Assembly (NCBI GenBank): GCA_023381645.1
Contig: JAMCRJ010000043.1
Coordinates: forward strand, 1-48,364
Reading direction: 5' to 3'
Source: Gammaproteobacteria bacterium
Lineage (GTDB): Bacteria; Pseudomonadota; Gammaproteobacteria; Acidithiobacillales; Acidithiobacillaceae
DNA: 48,364 nucleotides
Of this stretch, positions 20,331 through 27,077 are shown piece by piece. Every line of letters begins with the position of its first letter. Positions within the stretch are counted from its first letter, which is position 1. The position numbers and the translations under genes are program-made. A model generated the notes under the pieces. It was not told the origin of the DNA. It saw nothing but the letters and a program-made list of their open reading frames with translations, and did not search any database.

Positions 20331-22721
20331 ATGCGGTTCGCCGCAGTGGTCATCGCGGCCCTGATTCTTTTGATCGGAACGCCGCAGGGCGCCGCAGCCA
20401 CCGGTGAGACGCTGCTGCTCTCCGTGGTGGTCAACGGTTACCCCACCGACAAGGTCGGCGAGTTCATGCTGCGCGATGGCACACTGCACGCCCGGCCCCA
20501 AGAATTGCGTGACCTTGGCTTCAAGGTGCCGGATTCCGTTCCAGTGGGGCCGGATGGCCGCATCGCCTTGTCCGCGCTTTCCGACTTTGGTTGGCATATC
20601 GATCAGGCAACCCAAACGCTTTATGTCACGGCGGCTGGCAAACGCCTTTTGCCTATGCTCCTACAGGCAGCAACAAGCCCTGCCAGCAAGCTTCCGGTGC
20701 GGAGTAGCCTCGGGGCGACCCTCGACTACGATGTCACCGGCACTTCGGTCACAGGCCAGAAACTGGGTGCCGGGCAATTCAACTTCCGGGCTTTCTCGCC
20801 ATGGGGTGTTGCAAGTACGGGCCTGTTGGGTTATCTCGGCGGCGGCCCTCAGGGCCTCGGTACAAACTCCGCCATACGCCTGAACAGCACTTATACCTAT
20901 TCGGACCCCGAAACACTGCGCCGCTATCGCGTCGGAGATTTCATCAACGGCGGCCTGAGCTGGACCCGCCCGGTCCGACTGGGCGGCATAGAAATCAGCT
21001 CAGACTTCTCCATGCGGCCAGATCTAATTACTTTCCCGTTGCCCGGCGTCAGCGGAACCGTCGCCGTTCCCTCGACGGTCAACGTGCTGGTCAATGGCAT
21101 GCAGATGCTTTCAAGTCAGGTGCGACCCGGGCCTTTCGTGATCCCGCAGATCCCGGTGATTACCGGTGCCGGAACGGTGGTGACGACGGTGACCAATGCG
21201 CTCGGGCAACAGGTCACTACGACTCTGCCGTTCTATGCTAGTGCGAATCTGCTTGCGCCTGGATTGCAGACCTTCTCCGCCGGGCTCGGGTTCGTGCGGC
21301 TCAACTGGGGTTTCCTCAGCAACGACTACGGCCCATTGGCCGGATCTATAACCTTTCGCCGCGGCCTTACGGACGCGCTGACGGTGGAAGCCCATGCCGA
21401 AGGTACGCGTGGGGTGGCCATGGCAGGCGGCGGTATCGTGGTAAATATCGACAATCGCGGCGTACTGAATCTTTCCGCCGCCGGCAGTACATCCCGAGGG
21501 CACACAGGTGCACAGTTTTCTATCGGGGTTCAGCGCATTGGCCGTGTTTTTAGCGCTGGCGCCTCGGCGATTTTTGCCGCTCCCGACTTCCGCGACATAG
21601 CCGCAATGAATGGTGATCCGGTCCCAACGCGCCAGATCAGTGCCAACGTCGGTCTGTCCCTCGGCCGTTTTGGCTCCTTTGGTGTCAGCTATGCCGGCAT
21701 CGACCGCAATGCCGCATCAATGCCAATCCCGGTCTACGCTCCACCTGGAACCGTGGTGACGGAAGGTGGGGCCCCCATAAGGGTATATTATTTCCTGCCT
21801 GCAGAACACGCGCATATCTTTTCTGCCAGCTATTCACTGCAGATTGGCCCGGTATCGTTCTACGCCACGGGCTACCATGATTTCGCCAACAGCGGTGACA
21901 GCGGTGTGCAGATGGGCGTGACTATCCCGCTCGGCAGCCGTAGCTCGATCGGGGCCAATCTGGCATCCTCTTCGGGAAACGGTTCCGCACAAGTGCAGAT
22001 GATGCAGTCCCCGGTTTCGATCGGGGACTGGGGCTATCAGGCCTACGCCACCACCGGTCCGACCAGCCAGGAATTCGGCCAGTTGCAATACAAGTCGCCC
22101 TGGGGACTTGTTTCGGCCGGCGCCAGTCGGATCGACCGGCAAACCATGGTGCAGGGCGAAGTACGGGGCGCGCTTTCTTTTATTGATGGCGGATTGTTCG
22201 CATCCAACACCATCAACAACAGTTTTGCCATCGTGGATACCGGTGGTTTCGGAAATATTCGTGTGCTGGACGAGAATCGGTTGGTTGGCCGAACCGACTC
22301 GGCTGGACAACTGCTGGTTCCGGATCTGCGCTCTTACCAGGTCAACCATATCGCCATTGATCCCAACGATGTGCCGATTAATGCCACCCTACCCTATGCA
22401 GCCCGCGACGTGCGCCCACCGGACCGGTCCGGTGTCGTCGTAAAGTTCCCCATACGGGCGAGCTACGGTGCGCTGTTGCGATTAGTGGGCAAGTCGGGCA
22501 AGAACCTTCCGGTTGGTAGCGTCGCCACACTCCAGAAAACCGGTGTCAGTGTCCCGGTCGGCTACGATGGTGAGACCTATGTAGTCAACCTGAGCCCCAA
22601 TAATCGGCTGCTTGTCGAGCGGCCGAACGGGCAACGCTGCGTCGTTACCTTCGCCTTTCATCCCATAGCGGACACGATTCCATCGATCGGCCCCCTAACC
22701 TGTCGGAATGATGGACCATGA
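20331..22721 (+). CDS. Outer-membrane usher, CsuD/FimD-like
   Basis: Beta-barrel pore and assembly platform for the pilus. About 796 residues from ATG 20331. A signal peptide (FAAVVIAALILLIG) is followed by the N-terminal usher domain (LLLSVVVNGYPTD, GEFMLRDGTLHARPQELRDLGF), the 24-strand barrel with a plug domain (VPSTVNVLVNGMQ, GPFVIPQIPVITGAG) and C-terminal domains (LPVGSVATLQ, CVVTFAFHP). An upstream TTG at 20277 would overlap the chaperone and precede the signal peptide by 18 residues, so it is less likely. The stop overlaps the next pilin start (ATGA). Confidence 0.9.
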   Translation: MRFAAVVIAALILLIGTPQGAAATGETLLLSVVVNGYPTDKVGEFMLRDGTLHARPQELRDLGFKVPDSVPVGPDGRIALSALSDFGWHIDQATQTLYVTAAGKRLLPMLLQAATSPASKLPVRSSLGATLDYDVTGTSVTGQKLGAGQFNFRAFSPWGVASTGLLGYLGGGPQGLGTNSAIRLNSTYTYSDPETLRRYRVGDFINGGLSWTRPVRLGGIEISSDFSMRPDLITFPLPGVSGTVAVPSTVNVLVNGMQMLSSQVRPGPFVIPQIPVITGAGTVVTTVTNALGQQVTTTLPFYASANLLAPGLQTFSAGLGFVRLNWGFLSNDYGPLAGSITFRRGLTDALTVEAHAEGTRGVAMAGGGIVVNIDNRGVLNLSAAGSTSRGHTGAQFSIGVQRIGRVFSAGASAIFAAPDFRDIAAMNGDPVPTRQISANVGLSLGRFGSFGVSYAGIDRNAASMPIPVYAPPGTVVTEGGAPIRVYYFLPAEHAHIFSASYSLQIGPVSFYATGYHDFANSGDSGVQMGVTIPLGSRSSIGANLASSSGNGSAQVQMMQSPVSIGDWGYQAYATTGPTSQEFGQLQYKSPWGLVSAGASRIDRQTMVQGEVRGALSFIDGGLFASNTINNSFAIVDTGGFGNIRVLDENRLVGRTDSAGQLLVPDLRSYQVNHIAIDPNDVPINATLPYAARDVRPPDRSGVVVKFPIRASYGALLRLVGKSGKNLPVGSVATLQKTGVSVPVGYDGETYVVNLSPNNRLLVERPNGQRCVVTFAFHPIADTIPSIGPLTCRNDGP

Positions 22722-23185
22722 GACGGAAGCTAGCTTTGGCCGCACTGCTGATTTTTGTGCCACCGGTGGCAGATGCGGCCTCCTGTAGTGTTACCGCCAC
22801 CGGCGTGGCATTTGGAACCTATGTGCCATCCTCTACCTCAAATTCCACTGGCACAGTGACCGTCAGTTGCAGCGCTACTCTTGGGTTGTTGTTTAGCTGG
22901 ACAATCGCACTCAATGCGGGCGTCAACAGCGGTGGCAGCTTTTCCAACCGACGGATGGCCTCCGGAAACTCCTATTTATCCTACCAACTCTATACCAATT
23001 CTGGGCATACTACGGTATGGGGCGATGGTACAGGCGGTACCTCCACGGTCCCTGGCAGTTGTTTAATTAGCGTCTTGGGCATACCCTGCACTGGCAGTGC
23101 CACCGCCTACGGCCAGATTCCCGCCTTGCAAAATCCAAGCCCCGGCAGTTACAGCGACACCATTACGGTAACGGTCACGTACTGA
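22718..23185 (+). CDS. Second Csu-type pilin, spore coat U domain
   Basis: 155-residue SCPU-domain protein with a signal peptide (LALAALLIFVPPVADA). It carries four cysteines: the usual pair (ASCSVTATG, VSCSATLG) plus an extra pair (GSCLISVLGIPCTG) that could close a loop. Standard motifs are FGTYVPSS, IALNAG, LSYQLYTN and PSPGSYSDTITVTVTY. Being last after the usher it may be the tip or an alternative subunit, like CsuE in role, although CsuE is usually longer with two domains. That role is inference. Confidence 0.8.
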   Translation: MRRKLALAALLIFVPPVADAASCSVTATGVAFGTYVPSSTSNSTGTVTVSCSATLGLLFSWTIALNAGVNSGGSFSNRRMASGNSYLSYQLYTNSGHTTVWGDGTGGTSTVPGSCLISVLGIPCTGSATAYGQIPALQNPSPGSYSDTITVTVTY

Positions 23186-23193
23186 CTGATGAC

Positions 23194-23298
23194 CCCAAAT
23201 TCGCCAGTTATCCCCGCTGAACTATGAGAACACTCCCGATAAATTGGGTTTTTCGTCGTGATGGAGGATCACCCCATTTGCGCGAAGCCGAATTTGGG
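23194..23298. repeat. 105-bp segment bounded by 10-bp inverted repeats
   Basis: CCCAAATTCG (23194-23203) and CGAATTTGGG (23289-23298) are perfect inverted copies. The segment starts 8 bp after the last pilin stop and has no gene. It may be a scar or small non-autonomous element, or a long stem-loop ending the pilus operon. No transposase remnant is visible in it. Confidence 0.35.
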
Positions 23299-23354
23299 CC
23301 GCGTAAAGTAATCTCTACGGCTGTGGAGGCCATTCAGCCCGAATTGAGTGACGT

Positions 23355-23442
23355 GTGCTCAGTGCTGATCGGAGAACAGGATGTTCAATTCCTGCACTTC
23401 AGAATCCCCCCGCCGCTCCATGCTCACCTTGATATTTTCCTT
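23355..23442. repeat. Direct repeat copy A of the minE 3' end
   Basis: 88 bp matching 24904-24991 with about 8 substitutions and no gaps. On the minus strand it encodes the last MinE residues through the stop plus 4 bp. It ends the small helical protein gene here. Confidence 0.85.
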
Positions 23443-23715
23443 TAAGTCTCGTTTTCCTGTGTGTTGATTGCGATATTTTACCGCGAGATTATTAGATAAA
23501 TCGCTCCGGTCCAATCGCTCCCGGATGCGGTCAATGGCGTGCCTGTCCTGAATGATTTCCGCGTAATTGCCTGCTTCATCCCTGGCGATGCGTGTAAGTC
23601 CGGTCTGTATGCCGCTCAAACGCGCCATAATTTCGTGATCGCGTTCGCGGGCGGCATCCAGCTCTGCCCGAATCTTCCTGAGTTGCTCCAATACGAGATT
23701 ATTGTCTTCCGCCAT
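23359..23715 (-). CDS. Small helical protein with a MinE-derived C-terminus
   Basis: 118 residues from ATG 23715, which follows AAGGGGG at 8 bp. Residues 1 to about 75 (LVLEQLRKIRAELDAARERD, IMARLSGIQTG, IDRIRERLDR) look like a charged helix-forming protein of a family often seen in proteobacterial accessory regions; no function is known to me. The last 27 residues (KENIKVSMERRGD to SDQH) are the MinE C-terminus with three replacements, encoded by the direct repeat. The frame runs through the junction without a stop. It could be a functional chimera or a broken gene that picked up a new end. Confidence 0.55.
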   Translation of the reverse strand: MAEDNNLVLEQLRKIRAELDAARERDHEIMARLSGIQTGLTRIARDEAGNYAEIIQDRHAIDRIRERLDRSDLSNNLAVKYRNQHTGKRDLKENIKVSMERRGDSEVQELNILFSDQH

Positions 23716-23909
23716 ACCGGAACCCCCTTTGCTGCATGCGAAGATTATGGATGCCGCGCAGAAAATGAGCAACGCCTTCCCCCCCAAGCCTTCACCGCCT
23801 TGTGGACGGCTCGTTACTGTGTAACGACCAGCCAGCGCACGCGCCAGCTTGCCGATCACAACCCCAGACGGCCAACCAACCCCCGGTTGAGGTCTCCATG
23901 CGGGTTGCC

Positions 23910-24017
23910 TCAATCATAGGCCTGCTGCATGCGTAGCCACATCCCAGGCCCGTTGCCCAGGTACTTGCCGATACGCAGCGCCATCTCTGGAGTGTGGCAT
24001 TGGACCAAGGCTGAGGG
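23910..24017 (-). pseudogene. Remnant of a HigA-type antitoxin
   Basis: The minus strand reads HTPEMALRIGKYLGNG then PGMWLRMQQAYD and a stop, the C-terminal end of HigA/XRE addiction-module antitoxins. Upstream the frame is closed by a TGA a few codons before the recognisable part, so the helix-turn-helix domain and any start site are lost; no higB toxin is present. It is the only recognisable content of the otherwise gene-free 23716-24040 stretch. Too short for a domain search to be certain. Confidence 0.6.
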
Positions 24018-24040
24018 GTAAGGAGAGGTTCATCCCGTTA

Positions 24041-24475
24041 TTACGGTACGGCCTTCTTTTCCGCTGATGGCGGACGCCCGCCAAGCCGTCCGTTTTTTCT
24101 GGCTGCCTCTGCCTTGGCGGGGCTTTTTGATATACCCCCTTTCCGTCCCAGGCTGCGCATCCATGCCGATGTGCCGAGAACTCCCCGCGCCAATGCAGGG
24201 ACGTATAGATCAGCGTCCAGTCGCGGGAAGTGTAACCCAATGCCATGCCCCTCAATGACGATCTCTGCCATGTCTGCGGGGGTGGCATGCTCCATGCCTT
24301 GAATCAATGCCGGTGGGATGTGCAGGGCAACGCCGTTATTCAGCTCGACCACGACCTTTCCCGTAGGTTGATCATAGTAGGCGGACTCCGCCAGCGGGCC
24401 AGCGGCAAGCGTCTCCTGTCCACGCTGATTTGCAGCGTCCCAGTCGTGCTCAAGAATTTTGTCTATCTGGTCCAT
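24041..24475 (-). CDS. DUF2442 domain protein
   Basis: 144 residues from ATG 24475, preceded by GGGAGAG. The centre, VVVELNNGVALHIPPALIQGME, is the DUF2442 core. The tail (RKGGISKSPAKAEAARKNG, then RLGGRPP) is basic and probably disordered or nucleic-acid binding. It overlaps the end of the DUF4160 gene by 26 bp. Such pairs are widespread in plasmids and islands and have been regarded as toxin-antitoxin-like; their activity is not known to me. Confidence 0.75.
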   Translation of the reverse strand: MDQIDKILEHDWDAANQRGQETLAAGPLAESAYYDQPTGKVVVELNNGVALHIPPALIQGMEHATPADMAEIVIEGHGIGLHFPRLDADLYVPALARGVLGTSAWMRSLGRKGGISKSPAKAEAARKNGRLGGRPPSAEKKAVP

Positions 24476-24710
24476 GGTGTCTCTCCCACTCTCCACAGAA
24501 CAACGCCAATCGGGATATGCTTTCTTCCAAAATGTGACGCATCTCCGTTCTGGAAAAGCCGATATTCTCCCGTAGCTCCGGTGGCCCGTCCGGGCAATGC
24601 AATATCAATACTGCCCTACAATTCCCTTGTACCACATGCACATGAGCGGGACGATGATCGTTGAGGTAGATCACTACCCGCATTGTGTCTATGCGATCAA
24701 TGGTGGGCAT
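24450..24710 (-). CDS. DUF4160 domain protein
   Basis: 86 residues starting MPTIDRIDTMRVVIYLND with the family hallmark HRPAHVHVVQGN. DUF4160 proteins are normally followed by a DUF2442 protein, as here. The C-terminus (LALFCGEWERHHG) corresponds to the usual LWEEIHG-type end, slightly altered. It is the first gene of the pair; its -10-like TATATA lies about 30 bp upstream on the minus strand. Confidence 0.75.
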   Translation of the reverse strand: MPTIDRIDTMRVVIYLNDHRPAHVHVVQGNCRAVLILHCPDGPPELRENIGFSRTEMRHILEESISRLALFCGEWERHHGPDRQNS

Positions 24711-24903
24711 AATGCTATTATCCTATTCGTGCTTGGGTTTATATACAAGGCATCACCCTCATAATTTTCACCAAGGACGCTTTTTGTTCTCATCGTGCCC
24801 TATTGGTTCTGGCTTATGTCAGCAAGTCATCGCATTGACTTACGGGGTTACCACATCGGTTTCGGGCCACCGACCTCTTGCTTATAGGTTTTGAGTGGCT
24901 ACA

Positions 24904-24991
24904 GTGCTCAGTGCTGATCAGGGAACAGGATATTCAATTCCAGCACCTCAAAATCTCCCCGCCGCTCCATGCTCACCTTGATGTTTTCCTT
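24904..24991. repeat. Direct repeat copy B (authentic minE 3' end)
   Basis: Partner of 23355-23442, in the same orientation. The two copies flank the accessory islet like attachment-site duplications. Confidence 0.85.
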
Positions 24992-25159
24992 GTCCACCGG
25001 GATATATTTGGCGATCACCACCAGGAGTTCTTCCTGCAATGCCGGCAGGAAGTCGGGGCCGTCGGCATCACGCTCGTGGGCGAGGATCAGTTTCAGGCGA
25101 TCCTTCGCGACATTGGCGCTTTTTTTGCGGGAGCCGAGGAAGTAATCAAGAAAGGACAT
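24908..25159 (-). CDS. minE: Cell division topological specificity factor MinE
   Basis: Stimulates the MinD ATPase and drives pole-to-pole oscillation so that the division ring forms at mid-cell. The 83-residue protein starts MSFLDYFLG (membrane-targeting helix), continues KDRLKLILAHERD (contact helix for MinD) and ends with the beta-rich topological domain. ATG 25159 is two bases after the minD stop; a longer reading into minD is not credible. Its 3' end is duplicated 1.5 kb away. Confidence 0.95.
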   Translation of the reverse strand: MSFLDYFLGSRKKSANVAKDRLKLILAHERDADGPDFLPALQEELLVVIAKYIPVDKENIKVSMERRGDFEVLELNILFPDQH

Positions 25160-25160
25160 G

Positions 25161-25970
25161 TCAGCCTCCAAAGAGTCGTTTGAAGAACCCCACCTTGACC
25201 GGCTGAATAAAGCGCAGGGGGCGCTCTTCGCCAAGGAAACGGGCGACGACGTCCTTATAGGCCTCAGCCACGTCGCTGTTTTCCATGTGAATGGCGGGTA
25301 TGCCCTGATTGGAGGCCTGGAGGATCACTTCGGATTCGGGGATCACGCCCAGCAGGGGGGTGCGTAGCAGTTCCTTCACGTCTGCCAGGGACAGCATTTC
25401 CCCTTCCTCCACCCGCTTGGGGGAGTAGCGGGTCAGCAGCAGATGTTCCTTTACCGGATCCTCCCCCAGTTCCGCCCGCCGCGAGCGGGCCGCGAGAATG
25501 CCAAGAATACGGTCGGAATCGCGGACGGAGGAGACTTCCGGATTGGTGACCACAATGGCTTCGTCGGCATGGTAGAGCGCCATGAGCGCACCCGACTCGA
25601 TCCCTGCCGGTGAATCGCAAACGATATAATCGAATTCCTTGCGCAGTTCATCCATGACCGCCGTTACCCCTTCGGTAGTCAGGGCATCCTTGTCGCGGGT
25701 TTGGGAGGTGGGCAGCACGTAGAGGTTGTCACAGCGCTTATCCTTGATGAGCGCCTGCTGCAGCTTGGCTTCTCCCTGGATGACGTTGATGAGGTCGTAC
25801 ACGACCCGCCGCTCGCAGCCCATGATCAGATCGAGGTTGCGCAGACCCACGTCGAAGTCGATGACGACGGTACGATAGCCGCGCAGGGCGAGGCCGCTGG
25901 CGAAGGCGGCGCTGGTGGTGGTTTTGCCGACCCCGCCCTTTCCGGAAGTGATGACAATGATTTTGGCCAC
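25161..25970 (-). CDS. minD: Septum site-determining ATPase MinD
   Basis: Membrane-bound ATPase that recruits MinC and MinE. In 269 residues: deviant Walker A GKGGVGKTT (10-18), FDVGLRNLDLIMG, the switch region YIVCDSPAGIE (about 115-125) and a C-terminal amphipathic targeting helix (KVGFFKRLFGG). It lies between minC (18-bp gap upstream) and minE (1-bp gap downstream), all on the minus strand. Confidence 0.97.
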   Translation of the reverse strand: MAKIIVITSGKGGVGKTTTSAAFASGLALRGYRTVVIDFDVGLRNLDLIMGCERRVVYDLINVIQGEAKLQQALIKDKRCDNLYVLPTSQTRDKDALTTEGVTAVMDELRKEFDYIVCDSPAGIESGALMALYHADEAIVVTNPEVSSVRDSDRILGILAARSRRAELGEDPVKEHLLLTRYSPKRVEEGEMLSLADVKELLRTPLLGVIPESEVILQASNQGIPAIHMENSDVAEAYKDVVARFLGEERPLRFIQPVKVGFFKRLFGG

Positions 25971-25988
25971 GATTCTTTTCTCCAGGAC

Positions 25989-26720
25989 TTAAGGGTTTAA
26001 AGCGGTAATATGCAATTGCTCGCCGCGGCTGTAAATCTGCGCGGCCTTGCCCCAGAGTGGGTGACCGGATTCCAGCGTTCGGTAGAGACCCGCGACAGAA
26101 ACCAGTTCTGCCTCCAGGCTCATGCAAAAAATCCGCGCAGCGTCCTGCCCGTTGACCCCGGCCAGGGCGCGGCCACGCAATGGTCCATATACATGGATGT
26201 TGCCGTCGGCCATGATTTCGGCGCCGGCATTGACGGCGGCGAGACAGACGAGATCACCACCCCGGGCGTAGCTGCGTTGGCCACCGCGTATGGGGTGATC
26301 GATAATCAGGCCACCCGGACTTGCCGGGTTAGGTTTTACCGGCGTGGGTGTTTCGGGCTGTGGGGCAGCGTTACGCTCCTGGCCCCGTAAAATGGGAAGG
26401 TGCAGTGCTTGCGCCAGAGCCTGGTGGCCGGGCGCCGCATTGCGTAAACCGACAGGGAACCAGTTGGCGGCGCGCAATACCTCCAGGATTTCGGGCAAAG
26501 CCAAAGGCGCTTCTTCTGGTATGGCACTCAGATCCAGGACCACCGGCGCATGGCGATGAAAATCGGCAGCGGCGGGGTGGCGTTGATGTTCTTCGGCAAT
26601 ACGCTGCGCCAATTGTTGGGGGTTATTGCTTTCCAGGTGGAGGATGGAGAGGGTGAAAACGCCTCCGGACACGCGTAGGGGTGCGCCGGATTCCGTGCCG
26701 GGGGAGCGGGAGTTAGCCAT
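25989..26720 (-). CDS. minC: Septum formation inhibitor MinC
   Basis: Blocks FtsZ assembly away from mid-cell. 243 residues: N-terminal FtsZ-binding domain (FTLSILHLESNNPQQLAQRI, APVVLDLSAI), a Pro/Gln linker (about 120-140) and the C-terminal beta-helix that binds MinD (GGQRSYARGGDLVCLAAVNAG would be its first turns, followed by IHVYGPLRGRALAG). The ATG at 26720 has no Shine-Dalgarno: the space is filled by a parS-like palindrome whose first base is shared with the start codon. A GTG 16 codons further in is a possible alternative start. Confidence 0.93.
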   Translation of the reverse strand: MANSRSPGTESGAPLRVSGGVFTLSILHLESNNPQQLAQRIAEEHQRHPAAADFHRHAPVVLDLSAIPEEAPLALPEILEVLRAANWFPVGLRNAAPGHQALAQALHLPILRGQERNAAPQPETPTPVKPNPASPGGLIIDHPIRGGQRSYARGGDLVCLAAVNAGAEIMADGNIHVYGPLRGRALAGVNGQDAARIFCMSLEAELVSVAGLYRTLESGHPLWGKAAQIYSRGEQLHITALNP

Positions 26721-26735
26721 GTTTCACGTGAAACA
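26720..26735. promoter_or_regulatory. parS site (perfect palindrome) next to minC
   Basis: TGTTTCACGTGAAACA is a perfect 16-bp palindrome and matches the conserved bacterial parS sequence bound by ParB/Spo0J. It fills the gap between fdxA and minC and touches the minC start codon. Confidence 0.85.
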
Positions 26736-26750
26736 TCGACGCGCATCGCT

Positions 26751-27077
26751 TCATGAGCGTCGCAGCAAAGGGCGTTTGCTGCTCTTGCCATTCCAGGTTT
26801 CCGCATCCGGCAAAGCGGCTTTTTTGCGGAGGATGACCGGCCAGTCTCGGGCAAGCTCCGCGTTGATGGCGGTAAAGTCTTGCTGATCGGCCGGCACCTC
26901 GTCGTCTGCGAAGATCGCGTCAGCCGGGCACTCGGGCACGCAGGCAGCACAGTCTATACACTCAACGGGATCGATGACGAGGAAGTTCGGCCCTTCGTGG
27001 AAGCACTCCACCGGGCAGACTTCCGCGCAATCGGTATATTTACACTGGATGCAGTTTTCGGTAACGACGTAGGTCAT
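26751..27077 (-). CDS. fdxA: 7Fe ferredoxin (FdxA type)
   Basis: Small cytoplasmic electron carrier with one [3Fe-4S] and one [4Fe-4S] cluster. The 108-residue protein starts [21 protein letters not shown] and continues [19 protein letters not shown], the ligand pattern of this class; the C-terminal extension (about 40 residues after the clusters) is also typical. The start ATG 27077 overlaps the topA stop (ATGA), so it is cotranscribed with topA. It might serve the NfnL-NfnS-like enzyme in this window; that is only a guess. Confidence 0.92.
   Translation of the reverse strand: MTYVVTENCIQCKYTDCAEVCPVECFHEGPNFLVIDPVECIDCAACVPECPADAIFADDEVPADQQDFTAINAELARDWPVILRKKAALPDAETWNGKSSKRPLLRRS

Noticed and set aside
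23186..23358. Insertion-sequence transposase remnant
   Set aside because: Inverted ends are present, but no reading frame in the segment resembles a transposase.
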